Below are positions 16,429-25,714 of a stretch of DNA of 49,589 bases, piece after piece. The notes under the pieces are model-generated. The model did no database searches. It was not told the DNA's origin and worked only from the letters and a program-made list of their open reading frames with translations. Position numbers and translations under genes: made by a program. This stretch comes from Pseudomonas sp. ANT_H4 (GTDB lineage: Bacteria; Pseudomonadota; Gammaproteobacteria; Pseudomonadales; Pseudomonadaceae), in NCBI RefSeq assembly GCF_008369295.1, contig NZ_VOBG01000036.1, positions 1-49,589 on the forward strand. The letters are read 5' to 3'. Numbering within the stretch: position 1 is the first letter of the stretch; every line of letters begins with the position of its first letter.

Positions 16429-16689
16429 ATGTCCTCTTTTGCTGAAATGATCGAAAACATCACCCCGGACATCTACGAGAGCCTCAAGCTCGCCGTGGAA
16501 ATCGGCAAGTGGTCCGATGGCCGCAAGCTCACCGCTGAACAGCGTGAACTGTCCCTGCAAGCGGTCATCGCCTGGGAGCTGCAAAATCTGCCGGAAGACC
16601 AGCGCACTGGCTATATGGGCCCGCAAGAATGCCAGTCGAAGTCGACCACCGTGGAAAATATCCTGTTCAAGTCGGATGCCATCCATTGA
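16429..16689 (+). CDS. YeaC-like DUF1315 protein
   Basis: The 86-residue protein matches the short DUF1315 (YeaC) family: an N-terminal helix SFAEMIENITPDIYESLK, a central GKWSDGRKLTAEQRE and a C-terminal GYMGPQECQS. The function of the family is unknown. TTAAGGAAGAG before the ATG is a good ribosome binding site. The stop overlaps the proposed TTG start of the DUF2797 gene, a pairing that suggests co-expression. Confidence 0.9.
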   Translation: MSSFAEMIENITPDIYESLKLAVEIGKWSDGRKLTAEQRELSLQAVIAWELQNLPEDQRTGYMGPQECQSKSTTVENILFKSDAIH

Positions 16690-17516
16690 TTGAGATTGGC
16701 CGTGGTGCAGTCAGCAAGATGTCGGTGCAGTTGGGCTCGCCGACCGTTCAATATGCCTTTCGCCTGGGCGATGCCGAGGTGCCGGTCAATCCGTTGATCG
16801 GTACTACCGTGCGCCTGGAATACTTGGGCGCGATCCATTGCAGCCATTGCGGACGCAAGACCAAGACCAGTTTCAGCCAGGGGTACTGCTACCCGTGCAT
16901 GACCAAGCTGGCCCAGTGCGACCTGTGCATCATGAGCCCCGAGCGCTGCCACTTTGACGCAGGCACCTGCCGCGATCCGGCCTGGGGTGAAAAATTCTGC
17001 ATGACCGACCACGTGGTGTACCTGGCCAACTCGTCGGGTGTCAAGGTCGGCATCACCCGTGCCACCCAGCTGCCGACGCGCTGGCTGGACCAGGGTGCCA
17101 GCCAGGCACTGCCAATCATGCGCGTGGCCACCCGTCAGCAATCCGGTTTCGTCGAAGACGTGTTGCGCAGCCAGGTGGCAGACAAGACCAATTGGCGTGC
17201 ACTGCTCAAGGGCGATGCCCCGGCAGTGGACCTCAAACAGGTGCGTGACGAGCTGTTTGCCTCCTGTGCCGAGGGATTGTTGAGCTTGCAGGAACGCTTT
17301 GGCCTACAAGCCATCCAACCTGTGGCTGACATCGAGCCTATCGAAATCCGCTACCCGGTGGAGCAGTATCCCACCAAGATTGTCAGCTTCAACCTGGACA
17401 AGAACCCGATTGCCGAGGGCACGCTGATGGGGATCAAGGGCCAGTACCTGATCTTCGATACCGGCGTTATCAATATTCGTAAATACACGGCTTACCAGCT
17501 CGCCGTGTATCAGTAG
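16686..17516 (+). CDS. DUF2797 zinc-ribbon protein
   Basis: This 276-residue DUF2797 protein is rich in paired cysteines in its first half: CSHC (52-55), C68 and C71, C78 and C81, then C88, C95 and C105. That suggests two zinc sites. The stretch VVYLANSSGVKVGITR after them resembles the GIY-YIG nuclease fold start, as proposed for the family; activity is not established. I prefer the TTG at 16686 because it gives MIEIGRGAVSKMS, the usual beginning of Pseudomonas members, and overlaps the yeaC stop. ATG 16719 is the alternative. The end is followed 13 bp later by pepN. Confidence 0.85.
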   Translation: MIEIGRGAVSKMSVQLGSPTVQYAFRLGDAEVPVNPLIGTTVRLEYLGAIHCSHCGRKTKTSFSQGYCYPCMTKLAQCDLCIMSPERCHFDAGTCRDPAWGEKFCMTDHVVYLANSSGVKVGITRATQLPTRWLDQGASQALPIMRVATRQQSGFVEDVLRSQVADKTNWRALLKGDAPAVDLKQVRDELFASCAEGLLSLQERFGLQAIQPVADIEPIEIRYPVEQYPTKIVSFNLDKNPIAEGTLMGIKGQYLIFDTGVINIRKYTAYQLAVYQ

Positions 17517-17529
17517 AAGGATTCGACGC

Positions 17530-20187
17530 ATGCGCACCGAACAACCGAAGATGATCTACCTGAAGGACTATCAGGCGCCTGAATACCTGATCGACGAGAC
17601 ACACCTGACCTTCGAATTGTTCGAGGACCACAGCCTGGTCCACGCGCAGCTGGTGATGCGCCGCAATCCTGAACGTGGCGCGGGCCTGCCGCCGCTGGTG
17701 CTGGACGGCCAGCAACTTGAGCTGCTGTCGGTGACCTTGGCTGACCAGGAACTGACGGCGGCTGACTACCAGTTGACCGACAGCCACCTGACCCTGCACC
17801 CGGCCAGCGATACGTTTACCCTCGACACCAGCGTCAAGATCCACCCGCAGACCAACACCGCCCTGGAAGGCCTGTACAAGTCCAGCGGCATGTTCTGCAC
17901 CCAGTGCGAAGCTGAAGGTTTTCGCAAGATCACCTATTACCTCGACCGCCCGGACGTGATGAGCAAGTTCACCACCACGGTGATCGCCGAGCAACATAGC
18001 TACCCGGTATTGCTCTCCAACGGCAACCCGATTGCCACAGGCCCCGGCGAAGACGGCCGTCACTGGGCGACCTGGGAAGATCCGTTCATGAAACCGGCTT
18101 ACCTGTTTGCGCTGGTGGCCGGTGACCTGTGGTGCGTGGAAGACACCTTCACCACCATGAGCGAACGCTCGGTAGCCCTGCGCATCTATGTCGAGCCGGA
18201 AAACATCGACAAGTGCCAGCACGCCATGAACAGCCTGAAAAAGTCGATGCGCTGGGACGAAGAAGTCTATGGCCGCGAGTACGACCTGGACATCTTCATG
18301 ATCGTTGCGGTCAACGACTTCAATATGGGCGCCATGGAGAACAAGGGCCTCAACATTTTCAACTCCAGCGCCGTGCTGGCGCGGGCCGAAACCGCCACCG
18401 ACGCTGCACACCAGCGGGTCGAGGCCATCGTTGCCCACGAGTACTTCCACAACTGGTCGGGCAACCGCGTGACCTGCCGCGACTGGTTCCAGCTCTCGCT
18501 CAAGGAAGGCTTCACCGTATTCCGTGATTCGGGCTTCTCCGCCGACATGAACTCGGCCACCGTCAAGCGTATCCAGGATGTGGCCTACCTGCGCACCCAC
18601 CAGTTCGCCGAAGATGCCGGCCCGATGGCCCATGCCGTACGCCCGGACAGCTTTATCGAGATTTCCAACTTCTACACCCTGACTGTGTACGAAAAGGGCT
18701 CTGAAGTGGTCGGCATGATCCACACCTTGCTCGGTGCCGAAGGCTTTCGCAAAGGCAGCGACCTGTACTTTGATCGTCACGACGGCCAGGCAGTGACCTG
18801 CGACGACTTCATCAAGGCCATGGAAGACGCCAATGGCGCCGACCTGACCCAGTTCAAACGCTGGTACAGCCAGGCCGGCACGCCACGGTTGGCGGTCAGT
18901 GAATCCTACGATGCAGCAGCGAAAACCTACATCCTGACCTTCCGTCAAAGCTGCCCTGAAACCCCGGACAAGGTGGAGAAGCTGCCATTTGTGATTCCAG
19001 TTGAACTGGGCTTGCTGGACGGGAAGGGCGCCGATATCGCCTTGCGCCTGGCGGGTGAAGCGGCGGCTGGCAGTACGTCCCGCGTGTTGTCTGTGACGCA
19101 AGCCGAACAAACCTTCACCTTCGTCGGCATCGCCGAACAGCCATTGCCTTCGTTGCTGCGGGGTTTCTCGGCTCCGGTGAAACTGAGCTTTCCCTACAGC
19201 CGCGACCAGTTGATGTTCCTCATGCAGCACGACAGCGACGGTTTTAATCGCTGGGACGCCGGCCAGCAACTGTCGGTGCAGGTGTTGCAGGAGCTGATCG
19301 GTCAACATCAGCAAGGCAAGACACTGGTGCTTGATCAACGTCTGATTACCGCACTGCGCAGCGTATTGAGTGACGAAAGCCTGGATCAGGCGATGGTGGC
19401 GGAAATGCTGTCGTTGCCGAGCGAAGCCTACCTGGCGCAAATCAGTGAAGTGGCAGATGTCGACGCCATCCACGCTGCACGCGAATTTGCTCGCAAGCAA
19501 TTGGCCGATAACTTGTTCGAAGGCCTGTGGCTGCGCTACCAGGCCAACCGCGACCTGTCCAAGCAAACGCCGTACGTGGCCGCTGCCGAGCATTTTGCCC
19601 GACGCGCCCTGCAGAACATCGCACTGTCGTACCTGATGCTCAGCGGCAAACCTGAAGTGCTGGTCGCGACCCTTGAGCAGTTCGACGCCTGCGACAACAT
19701 GACCGAGCGCCTGACGGCATTGGCCGTACTGGTCAACTCGCCATTTGAAACAGAAAAGGCCAACGCTCTGGCAGTATTCGCCGAGAGCTTCAAGGACAAC
19801 CCGCTGGTCATGGACCAATGGTTCAGTGTTCAGGCTGGCAGCGGCTTGCCGGGCGGTCTGGAGCGTGTCAAGGCGTTGATGCAGCACCCATTGTTCAATA
19901 TCAAGAACCCGAACAAGGTGCGGGCCTTGGTGGGCGCGTTCGCCGGGCAGAACCTGATCAACTTCCATGCAGCCGACGGCTCAGGCTATCGTTTCCTGGC
20001 TGACATGGTGATCCAGTTGAACGCCTTCAACCCGCAGATCGCCTCCCGGCAATTGGCGCCGCTCACTCGCTGGCGCAAATACGACAGCGCTCGTCAGGCG
20101 CTGATGAAGGCTGAGCTGGAGCGGATTCGTTCTTGCGGCGAACTGTCCAGTGATGTGTTTGAGGTGGTCAGCAAAAGCCTGGCGTAA
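17530..20187 (+). CDS. pepN: Aminopeptidase N
   Basis: This 885-residue cytoplasmic M1 metallopeptidase removes N-terminal residues from peptides. The substrate-binding GAMEN motif is present. Zinc ligands are His303 and His307 in HEYFH, with Glu304 as catalytic base and Glu326 as third ligand (HExxH then 18 residues then E). Length and domain order (N-terminal beta, catalytic, beta-sandwich, long helical C-terminal domain) match E. coli PepN. AAGGATTCGACGC before the ATG supplies the ribosome binding site, 13 bp after the DUF2797 gene. I see no strong terminator after it. Confidence 0.98.
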   Translation: MRTEQPKMIYLKDYQAPEYLIDETHLTFELFEDHSLVHAQLVMRRNPERGAGLPPLVLDGQQLELLSVTLADQELTAADYQLTDSHLTLHPASDTFTLDTSVKIHPQTNTALEGLYKSSGMFCTQCEAEGFRKITYYLDRPDVMSKFTTTVIAEQHSYPVLLSNGNPIATGPGEDGRHWATWEDPFMKPAYLFALVAGDLWCVEDTFTTMSERSVALRIYVEPENIDKCQHAMNSLKKSMRWDEEVYGREYDLDIFMIVAVNDFNMGAMENKGLNIFNSSAVLARAETATDAAHQRVEAIVAHEYFHNWSGNRVTCRDWFQLSLKEGFTVFRDSGFSADMNSATVKRIQDVAYLRTHQFAEDAGPMAHAVRPDSFIEISNFYTLTVYEKGSEVVGMIHTLLGAEGFRKGSDLYFDRHDGQAVTCDDFIKAMEDANGADLTQFKRWYSQAGTPRLAVSESYDAAAKTYILTFRQSCPETPDKVEKLPFVIPVELGLLDGKGADIALRLAGEAAAGSTSRVLSVTQAEQTFTFVGIAEQPLPSLLRGFSAPVKLSFPYSRDQLMFLMQHDSDGFNRWDAGQQLSVQVLQELIGQHQQGKTLVLDQRLITALRSVLSDESLDQAMVAEMLSLPSEAYLAQISEVADVDAIHAAREFARKQLADNLFEGLWLRYQANRDLSKQTPYVAAAEHFARRALQNIALSYLMLSGKPEVLVATLEQFDACDNMTERLTALAVLVNSPFETEKANALAVFAESFKDNPLVMDQWFSVQAGSGLPGGLERVKALMQHPLFNIKNPNKVRALVGAFAGQNLINFHAADGSGYRFLADMVIQLNAFNPQIASRQLAPLTRWRKYDSARQALMKAELERIRSCGELSSDVFEVVSKSLA

Positions 20188-20324
20188 TCCTCGTCCTCTG
20201 GGTCGACCCATTTTGGTGAGTGGGCCGGCCCAGCCCAGCCCATCACCTTGAGCCACTGCTCGCTACTGACACTTCCTGGCAGGACTCTTTGCTAAGCTGC
20301 GCCGTCTCCCTTTCTTCGAGCGTG

Positions 20325-20715
20325 ATGAGTGTGTCGCGGACCAGCCGTCTATTGACCTTGCTACAACTCCTGCGGGGCAAAAAAACGCCCGGTGACCGCC
20401 GCCGTGCTGGCCACGGAGTTGGAGGTGTCCGAGCGCACGCTTTACCGCGATATTGCTGAATTGACCGCGCTGGGTGCGCCGATCTTCGGTGAGGCCGGCG
20501 TCGGGTATGTGCTACGCAGCGGGTTGTTCCTGCCGCCCTTGATGCTTAACGCCGACGAGACGGAAGCCATCGTGTTGGGCTTGCGTTATGTTGATCAGCG
20601 CGGCGATGAGGTGCTGAGTCAGGCGGCCGCGAATGCACTGGCGAAAATCGAAGCCGTCCTCGATCCTATTGCCCAGGGCGATTGCCGCTTACATTGCTGC
20701 CGCCAATGCCGGTGA
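20325..20715 (+). pseudogene. YafY-type (DeoR-like HTH) transcriptional regulator, decayed
   Basis: The N-terminus MSVSRTSRLLTLLQLLRGKK and the continuation TAAVLATELEVSERTLYRDI belong to one winged-helix HTH of YafY type but lie in different frames. Removing one G near 20391 (CCCGGTGACC to CCCGTGACC) restores the frame. The second part runs through FGEAGVGYVLRSG and DETEAIVLGLRYV to about 20660. It then stops at the junction with an NTF2-like remnant, so the C-terminal WYL ligand domain is missing. Intact relatives are about 230 residues. The gene is non-functional as read. Confidence 0.85.
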
Positions 20716-20987
20716 TACATCAGCTGTGCCTCATTTTTCGCCGACGATGCCAATGTATTCGATGAGGGTGACACCAGGTTGGCACCGCCGCCATCGCCCG
20801 CTGGATGGAATATAACGGCCGTCGTTACCAGCCCAGGGTCGAAGTGCTCGATGTTCAGCAGCGCACCGGCAAGGTGCTGGTGAACAACCTGATCACCGGC
20901 AGCTTTCCCGGTAGCCCATTGCAATTGCGCTACACTTTTCGGCTCAATGAGCAGGGCAAGATCTCGCGGCTGGATATTTCCCTGTAA
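20668..20987 (+). pseudogene. NTF2/SnoaL-like protein remnant with frameshifts
   Basis: Three frames together read as one NTF2-like fold: RAIAAYIAAANAGDTSAVPHF (about 20675-20737), then FADDANVFDEG (about 20738-20772), then GTAAIARWMEYNGRRY and the rest to LDISL at 20987. A base is missing in the T run near 20736 and another indel lies near 20775-20785. The 5' end appears joined to the truncated regulator by a deletion. In an intact state this would be a small NTF2/SnoaL-like protein of about 110 residues of unknown substrate. Confidence 0.75.
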
Positions 20988-21030
20988 CGCAGTCTTCGAG
21001 GCATGGCGCCGCCATGGCATACTGCCTCTT

Positions 21031-22140
21031 ATGACTTTCGACTCGCCACTCGCTGCTTATCAACATGCCCTCGATGAAAACGACTATGTCCCCGACAAGG
21101 CCCAATGGCAGGCCGTGCAAGCCCTGCAACACTGTCACGAAGCCTTGCATCAAGGCCGCACGCCCATCACCGGTGTTTATCTGTGGGGGCCGGTCGGTCG
21201 TGGCAAGACCTGGCTGATGGATCAGTTTTACCAGAGCCTGCGGGTGCCGGCGCGGCGCCAGCATTTCCATCATTTCATGGGGTGGGTGCATCAGCGCTCG
21301 TTCCAGTTGACCGGCACCCATGACCCTTTGCAGGCTTTGGCCAGGGAGTTGAGCCGAGATGTGCGGGTGTTGTGCTTTGATGAGCTGTTCGTCAATGACA
21401 TCGGCGATGCCATCATCCTTGGTCGACTGTTTCAGGTGATGTTCGAGGAAGGGGTGGTGATGGTCTGCACCTCCAATCAACCGCCAGACCAACTCTATGC
21501 CGACGGTTTCAACCGTGATCGCTTCCTGCCTGGAATTGACGCGATCAAGCGGCATATGCAAGTGGTGGCGGTAGACGGTAGCGAAGACCATCGGCTGCAC
21601 CCCGGCGCGGCAGTACAGCGTTACTGGGTTGACCAGCCGCAGGCGCTGGTTGAGCTGTTTCAAGGCATGAGCAATGGGCAGCAGACCAGCGACGAGCCAG
21701 TTATTGTTGGCTACCGTTCGATCGCCGTGGTGCAGTCCAGCGACACCGTATTGTGGTGCCGTTACGCCGACCTGTGCGAACAGCCATTAGCGGCCATGGA
21801 TTTCATGCTGCTGTGTGATCGATTCAAGGCCATTTTGCTCGGTGAAGTGCCTAACCTGAGTGCGCAAAAACGCCCTGGACGAATCGCTCGCGGTACCGAA
21901 GACGGCGCCCTGCGTGTGGATGCTGGAGATCGCCAACTGCCCGAGTTATCGGTGCATGACGACAGCGTTCGTCGCTTTATCGCGTTGGTGGATGAGTGCT
22001 ATGACCGTAAGGTGGCGCTGTATATCGAAGCCAAGGTGCCGCTGGAAGCGCTCTACACCGAAGGGTATCTGGAGTTTGCGTTCCGCCGCACCTTGAGTCG
22101 TTTGCAAGAGATGCAGCTACAGCGCTTCGGCCAGCCGTGA
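21031..22140 (+). CDS. ZapE/AFG1-like ATPase (paralogue)
   Basis: The 369-residue P-loop ATPase has Walker A GPVGRGKT at 53-60, Walker B VLCFDELFVND and the sensor TSNQPPDQLY, all typical of the AFG1/ZapE family. ZapE acts at the division ring, and mitochondrial AFG1 relatives help protein quality control. A segment around 285-320 (QKRPGRIARGTEDGALR) is longer than in the standard ZapE, so this looks like the second, divergent pseudomonad copy rather than the orthologue. The ATG at 21031 matches the family start; longer in-frame starts lie in the pseudogene region. Its precise role is unknown. Confidence 0.88.
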   Translation: MTFDSPLAAYQHALDENDYVPDKAQWQAVQALQHCHEALHQGRTPITGVYLWGPVGRGKTWLMDQFYQSLRVPARRQHFHHFMGWVHQRSFQLTGTHDPLQALARELSRDVRVLCFDELFVNDIGDAIILGRLFQVMFEEGVVMVCTSNQPPDQLYADGFNRDRFLPGIDAIKRHMQVVAVDGSEDHRLHPGAAVQRYWVDQPQALVELFQGMSNGQQTSDEPVIVGYRSIAVVQSSDTVLWCRYADLCEQPLAAMDFMLLCDRFKAILLGEVPNLSAQKRPGRIARGTEDGALRVDAGDRQLPELSVHDDSVRRFIALVDECYDRKVALYIEAKVPLEALYTEGYLEFAFRRTLSRLQEMQLQRFGQP

Positions 22141-22255
22141 AAGAAGACTCCTGCGCGAAGATGTCGTTAATCTCCTTCATCTAATGCCTGCGCCATGCTT
22201 ACAATCAGGCCTCCCAGGGGAGGTCATCCCCATCAAGCTGTTATCGAGGAAGGAA

Positions 22256-22747
22256 ATGGACGCCGCAGAAATACTGGTGCTGCAAGCAAGCTATAGCAAT
22301 CCCGTGCATGCAGAGGCCATTGGCCTGGTACTCAACCACTACGCGCAAGACCCCATGGGCGGTGGCCAGGGCTTGCCTGCCGATCGACTGCTGCAACTGC
22401 CGGCCGAGTTGGCCAAGCGCCCTCACGCTTTCAGTGTCCTGGCCTTTGTCGGCGGCGAGCCAGCCGGATTGGTGAACTGTTTCGAAGGGTTCTCGACCTT
22501 TGCCTGTCGGCCGTTGGTCAACGTCCACGACGTGGCGGTCATGGATAAATTTCGCGGTCTGGGCCTGAGTCAGAAAATGCTGCAAAAGGTCGAGGAAATC
22601 GCCCGTCAGCGCGGCTGCTGCAAGATCACCCTGGAGGTGCTTGAAGGTAATGCCGTGGCTCAGGGGGCGTATAGCAAGTTTGGGTTCGACGACAATATCT
22701 TTGATCCGGTCCACGGTCGAATGTTGTTCTGGAGCAAGGCGCTTTAA
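22256..22747 (+). CDS. GNAT family N-acetyltransferase
   Basis: The 163-residue protein has the GNAT acetyl-CoA core: DVAVMDKFRGLGLSQKMLQ supplies the R/QxxGxG/A loop, followed by ITLEVLEGNAVAQGAYSKFGF, the usual motif B. Substrate is unknown. GAGGAAGGAA directly before ATG 22256 decides this start over the longer open frame from 22184. It lies alone between the zapE-like gene and a 190-bp AT-rich gap in which I see no gene. Confidence 0.87.
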   Translation: MDAAEILVLQASYSNPVHAEAIGLVLNHYAQDPMGGGQGLPADRLLQLPAELAKRPHAFSVLAFVGGEPAGLVNCFEGFSTFACRPLVNVHDVAVMDKFRGLGLSQKMLQKVEEIARQRGCCKITLEVLEGNAVAQGAYSKFGFDDNIFDPVHGRMLFWSKAL

Positions 22748-22863
22748 TGAGTGCGCTATAGCCAGGATTAACTTGGCGTTAACACTTGAATCGTTTGGTC
22801 TAGTTATTAACTGTCAGAAAGGCGTTAAAGTTAGTCATATCGACCAGTGGTAATTTCCAGACA

Positions 22864-22889
22864 TAAAAAAAGCGCCCGATTTCGGGCGC
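22864..22889 (-). terminator. Rho-independent terminator for the 73-residue exported protein
   Basis: On the minus strand GCGCCCGA-AA-TCGGGCGC forms an 8-bp stem followed by eight T residues. It lies 52 bp beyond the stop of the gene at 22941-23162. Confidence 0.88.
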
Positions 22890-22940
22890 CAAGTTGACCT
22901 TCACCATCGGAGCACAATGACGCAGGGTAGTACGGTTAAA

Positions 22941-23162
22941 TCAGCTATTGGGTTGTTGCGCATCGGTAGACTGCTCGGTCGCACCGGTTTTTTTGCTCTT
23001 TGCATCGGTGGAGGCGGTCTGTTCTGTCGTGCCGTGGGTTTGTTCCTGGATGAAGCTAAAGTTGTTGTAGAACTCCTTCGAGCGCTCGCTACCGCCTTCT
23101 GCAAGGGCTGCGACGGAGGTCAGGCCCATCAGGCCGGCAAGCATCAATGTCGAAAGTTTCAT
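22941..23162 (-). CDS. Small exported protein of unknown function
   Basis: The 73-residue product begins with a clear signal peptide (MKLSTLMLAGLMGLTSVAALA, split as MKLSTLMLAG and LMGLTSVAALA) with probable cleavage before Glu22. The mature part GGSERSKEFYNNFSFIQEQ resembles small hypothetical proteins common in pseudomonads; the tail is Thr/Gln/Ser-rich and probably disordered. ATG 23162 has GGGAA 8 nt upstream, while the earlier ATG at 23177 has no ribosome binding site. It is downstream of the siderophore receptor on the same strand, with a hairpin between them, and ends at a strong terminator. Function unknown. Confidence 0.8.
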   Translation of the reverse strand: MKLSTLMLAGLMGLTSVAALAEGGSERSKEFYNNFSFIQEQTHGTTEQTASTDAKSKKTGATEQSTDAQQPNS

Positions 23163-23265
23163 CGTGTGTGTTCCCATTAAGAGTAATCGGTATCCGCTCC
23201 GTCCTTGATCAGATTCATGGGCGTACTCTGCAGCACTTGTATTAAGTGGAAGTTAACGTCAGCGA

Positions 23266-23297
23266 ATCCAAAGTTAGCGATTTTGTTAACTTTGGAT
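23266..23297 (-). terminator. Inverted repeat after the siderophore receptor
   Basis: ATCCAAAGTTA (23266-23276) and TAACTTTGGAT (23287-23297) are perfect 11-bp arms with a 10-nt spacer, starting 20 bp after the receptor stop. There is no T tract, so it could be a weak terminator, an mRNA-stabilising hairpin or a protein-binding palindrome. Confidence 0.5.
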
Positions 23298-23316
23298 AGA
23301 GGGGGCTCAAGTGCGA

Positions 23317-25557
23317 TTAAAGCTTCCAGTCCAAACTCAACGTCATGGTACGTGGGTCACCCCAATAAACGCCGTTATAGAAACCGACATTGTTGTAGTA
23401 CTTTTTATCGAAAAAATTATTTACGTTCAGTGACGCCGATAGGTGCTTGTCGAACTCATACCGAGACATGAGATTGACCAGAGCGTAGGCCTCCTGACGG
23501 ATTGCAGTGCTCTGGGTAATGATGTCACCGTCGGCATCGCGCCCAACGGGACGGCCGGCGTAGCGGTAGATGTCGCTCTGCCAGTTGACCCCAGCGCCTA
23601 CGGTGAGCGCCCGCCACTGACCTGGCAAACGATAGGTGGTGGAGGTGCGCAGCAGATTTAGGGGTTGCGCCGTGTTGTTGCGTTCCTTTTCACCATTCAC
23701 GGAGTGGGTGTAGGTGTAACCCGCTTTAACATTCCAGTCGGGCAGGACTTCGCCTGCGATCTCCAGTTCAAACCCTTGTACCTTGTTACCCACGCCGCCG
23801 GACTTGTAGTACTGCTGACCATTGGGGCCCAGCGGTATGGAGTCATCTATTTCAGCCACGTTGTCCTGAATAGTCCTGAACACGGCGCTGGAGAAGGTTA
23901 GTCGATCATTCAAAAGGCTGCCCTTGAGTCCCAATTCGTAGCTCTTGCCAACGATAGGCTCCAGGTATTTGTCGCTCACGTCTTTTTGCGTCTGCGGCTT
24001 GAAGATATCGGTGTAACTCACGTAGGCGGTGAAATCCTGGTTGATGTCGTAAAGCAAGCCGGCATATGGCGTCCAGACATCATTCTGGGTCTGGCTGCTG
24101 GGGTGCACCTTTACCAACTGTCGGCCCTCATAGTCATAGTTGGAGCTGCTGGTTTTCCAACTGCCATATCGACTGCCGAGCACAGCATGCCAAGCATCGT
24201 TCAGACTCAGGCGGGTCGCCAAGTAGCCGGCTTTTTGATAGGTACTGCTGTTGTTCGCGTCCATGCTGGTGGTTTCATCGGGAAACTCAGGAATGTCACC
24301 TGTATTTGCCCAGTCTGGAATCTCCAGGTAATTATCCGGCATGTCCCCCTCAATAATGTACGGCGAGGAATCCCGGTGCCTGGCCTGGCCATAGCCGATC
24401 ATGGCCTCATGCTCACGCCCCAGCAGCGAATAGGCGCCCGCAATATTGAAATCTACGGCATCCATTTTGTCGTCGCCGCTGAAATGGCTGCTATAGGCAC
24501 TTATTCCACTTCGGTCAGGATTCGGATAGCCGCCACCGCCGTAGTAGACCTTGCCGTCGGTTTCGCTTTCCCTGTGTGTATAGGCTGCTTTGAGGCGCCA
24601 GTCGTTAGCCAATCGTTGATCCACGGTGGCGAACAGGGTGCGATCGGTGAGTGGCCAATTGCTCCAGGGCGTGGTGATATTGTTGGAGCGCGGCATATTG
24701 GCCTTGTCACCCAAGGAGTTCCAATAGGGCACGCTGCCCCAGGTAGCCCCCTCGATTTGTTTGTCCTGATAGTCGTAACCCACTGCCAGCACCGTATCTT
24801 CGCTAAGGTCCGCTTCGAGAATGCCGTAGCCGACCTTACGCTCAAGGGCATAACGATCGCGGAAGGATTTACTGTCGCGGTAGGCCAATACCGTACGCCC
24901 GCGTAAGCGACCATCGAAACCCAGGGGGCCGCCAACATCGACGTAGCTGTAGTAATTATCGTAACTGCCTGCACTGCCACCGATCTTGGCCGCCCATTCA
25001 TGGGTAGGGCGTTTTCGTACCATATTGATGGTGCCTGACGGGTCGCCTGCGCCCGTGGTCAGGCCGGTGGCACCGCGTACCACTTCGATGCGGTCATAAA
25101 TCACCGTGTCGGAGTCGGACTTCAATCCAGAGAAGGTGTTTAGCATCCCGTCGATCTGGAAGTTCTGAATGCTGTAGCCACGTGAATAGAAGTTGAAGCG
25201 TTCGGAGTCGTTGCGCTGTACCACCACGCCTGTGGTCTGGTTCATCACCTCGCTCAAGGTGCCGAGCTTGAAGTCATCCATCTGCTGGCGGGTGATGACC
25301 GAAACGGATTGCGGAGTTTCCTTGATCGACAGGTTCAGGCGTGTCGCCGTGCTCATGGCTCCGGTCGTGTAGGATCCAGTGCCTTCGGTATCCGATCCCA
25401 GACTATCAGCGGTGATATTGGTACTGGCTAGTTCAAGGTCCTTGGCGGTCTCGTTGACTTTCTGATTAGCGTCGTTTTCAGCCAGTAAATCCGGGCTCAG
25501 CGCAACGCTGAAAAGCCCCAGGGTCAAGGTCATGCAACGGGTAATAGGCGCGAACAT
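23317..25557 (-). CDS. TonB-dependent siderophore receptor, FhuE-like
   Basis: This 746-residue outer-membrane receptor has a signal peptide (cleavage near ALSPDLLA-END), a plug domain (IKETPQSVSVITRQQMDDF, then VVRGATGLTTGAGDPSGTINMVRKRP) and a 22-strand barrel ending in the terminal aromatic-rich LSLDWKL. The plug sequence is closest to FhuE/FpvB-type receptors for ferric hydroxamates such as coprogen, though the ligand is an inference. There is no N-terminal STN signalling domain, so it is not a transducer for an ECF sigma/anti-sigma pair. A Fur-box match lies 80 bp upstream. No siderophore synthesis or inner-membrane transport genes are adjacent. Confidence 0.93.
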   Translation of the reverse strand: MFAPITRCMTLTLGLFSVALSPDLLAENDANQKVNETAKDLELASTNITADSLGSDTEGTGSYTTGAMSTATRLNLSIKETPQSVSVITRQQMDDFKLGTLSEVMNQTTGVVVQRNDSERFNFYSRGYSIQNFQIDGMLNTFSGLKSDSDTVIYDRIEVVRGATGLTTGAGDPSGTINMVRKRPTHEWAAKIGGSAGSYDNYYSYVDVGGPLGFDGRLRGRTVLAYRDSKSFRDRYALERKVGYGILEADLSEDTVLAVGYDYQDKQIEGATWGSVPYWNSLGDKANMPRSNNITTPWSNWPLTDRTLFATVDQRLANDWRLKAAYTHRESETDGKVYYGGGGYPNPDRSGISAYSSHFSGDDKMDAVDFNIAGAYSLLGREHEAMIGYGQARHRDSSPYIIEGDMPDNYLEIPDWANTGDIPEFPDETTSMDANNSSTYQKAGYLATRLSLNDAWHAVLGSRYGSWKTSSSNYDYEGRQLVKVHPSSQTQNDVWTPYAGLLYDINQDFTAYVSYTDIFKPQTQKDVSDKYLEPIVGKSYELGLKGSLLNDRLTFSSAVFRTIQDNVAEIDDSIPLGPNGQQYYKSGGVGNKVQGFELEIAGEVLPDWNVKAGYTYTHSVNGEKERNNTAQPLNLLRTSTTYRLPGQWRALTVGAGVNWQSDIYRYAGRPVGRDADGDIITQSTAIRQEAYALVNLMSRYEFDKHLSASLNVNNFFDKKYYNNVGFYNGVYWGDPRTMTLSLDWKL

Positions 25558-25635
25558 CGCGGCGAACTCCTTGTCGTCTATGAAAAAAATGCCATTGGCT
25601 CAAAGACGAAAGGGGCAGGGGATCTTTAGGGTCAA

Positions 25636-25657
25636 ACGAGAATAATTGTTATCTTTG
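25636..25657 (-). promoter_or_regulatory. Fur box upstream of the siderophore receptor
   Basis: The minus strand reads AAAGATAACAATTATTCTCG, a good match to the GATAATGATAATCATTATC consensus. It lies about 80 bp before the receptor start, so iron-replete Fur should repress the receptor gene. Confidence 0.8.
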
Positions 25658-25714
25658 TGTTTCGTCGAGCCGGGTTTCACCGCATTGCGCGTGTGAACCC
25701 CGGGTTCGTCGGTG

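Noticed and set aside
17470..19968. An 832-codon open frame antisense to pepN
   Set aside because: pepN is a clear full-length gene with catalytic residues. GC-rich codon bias on one strand often leaves long open frames on the other.
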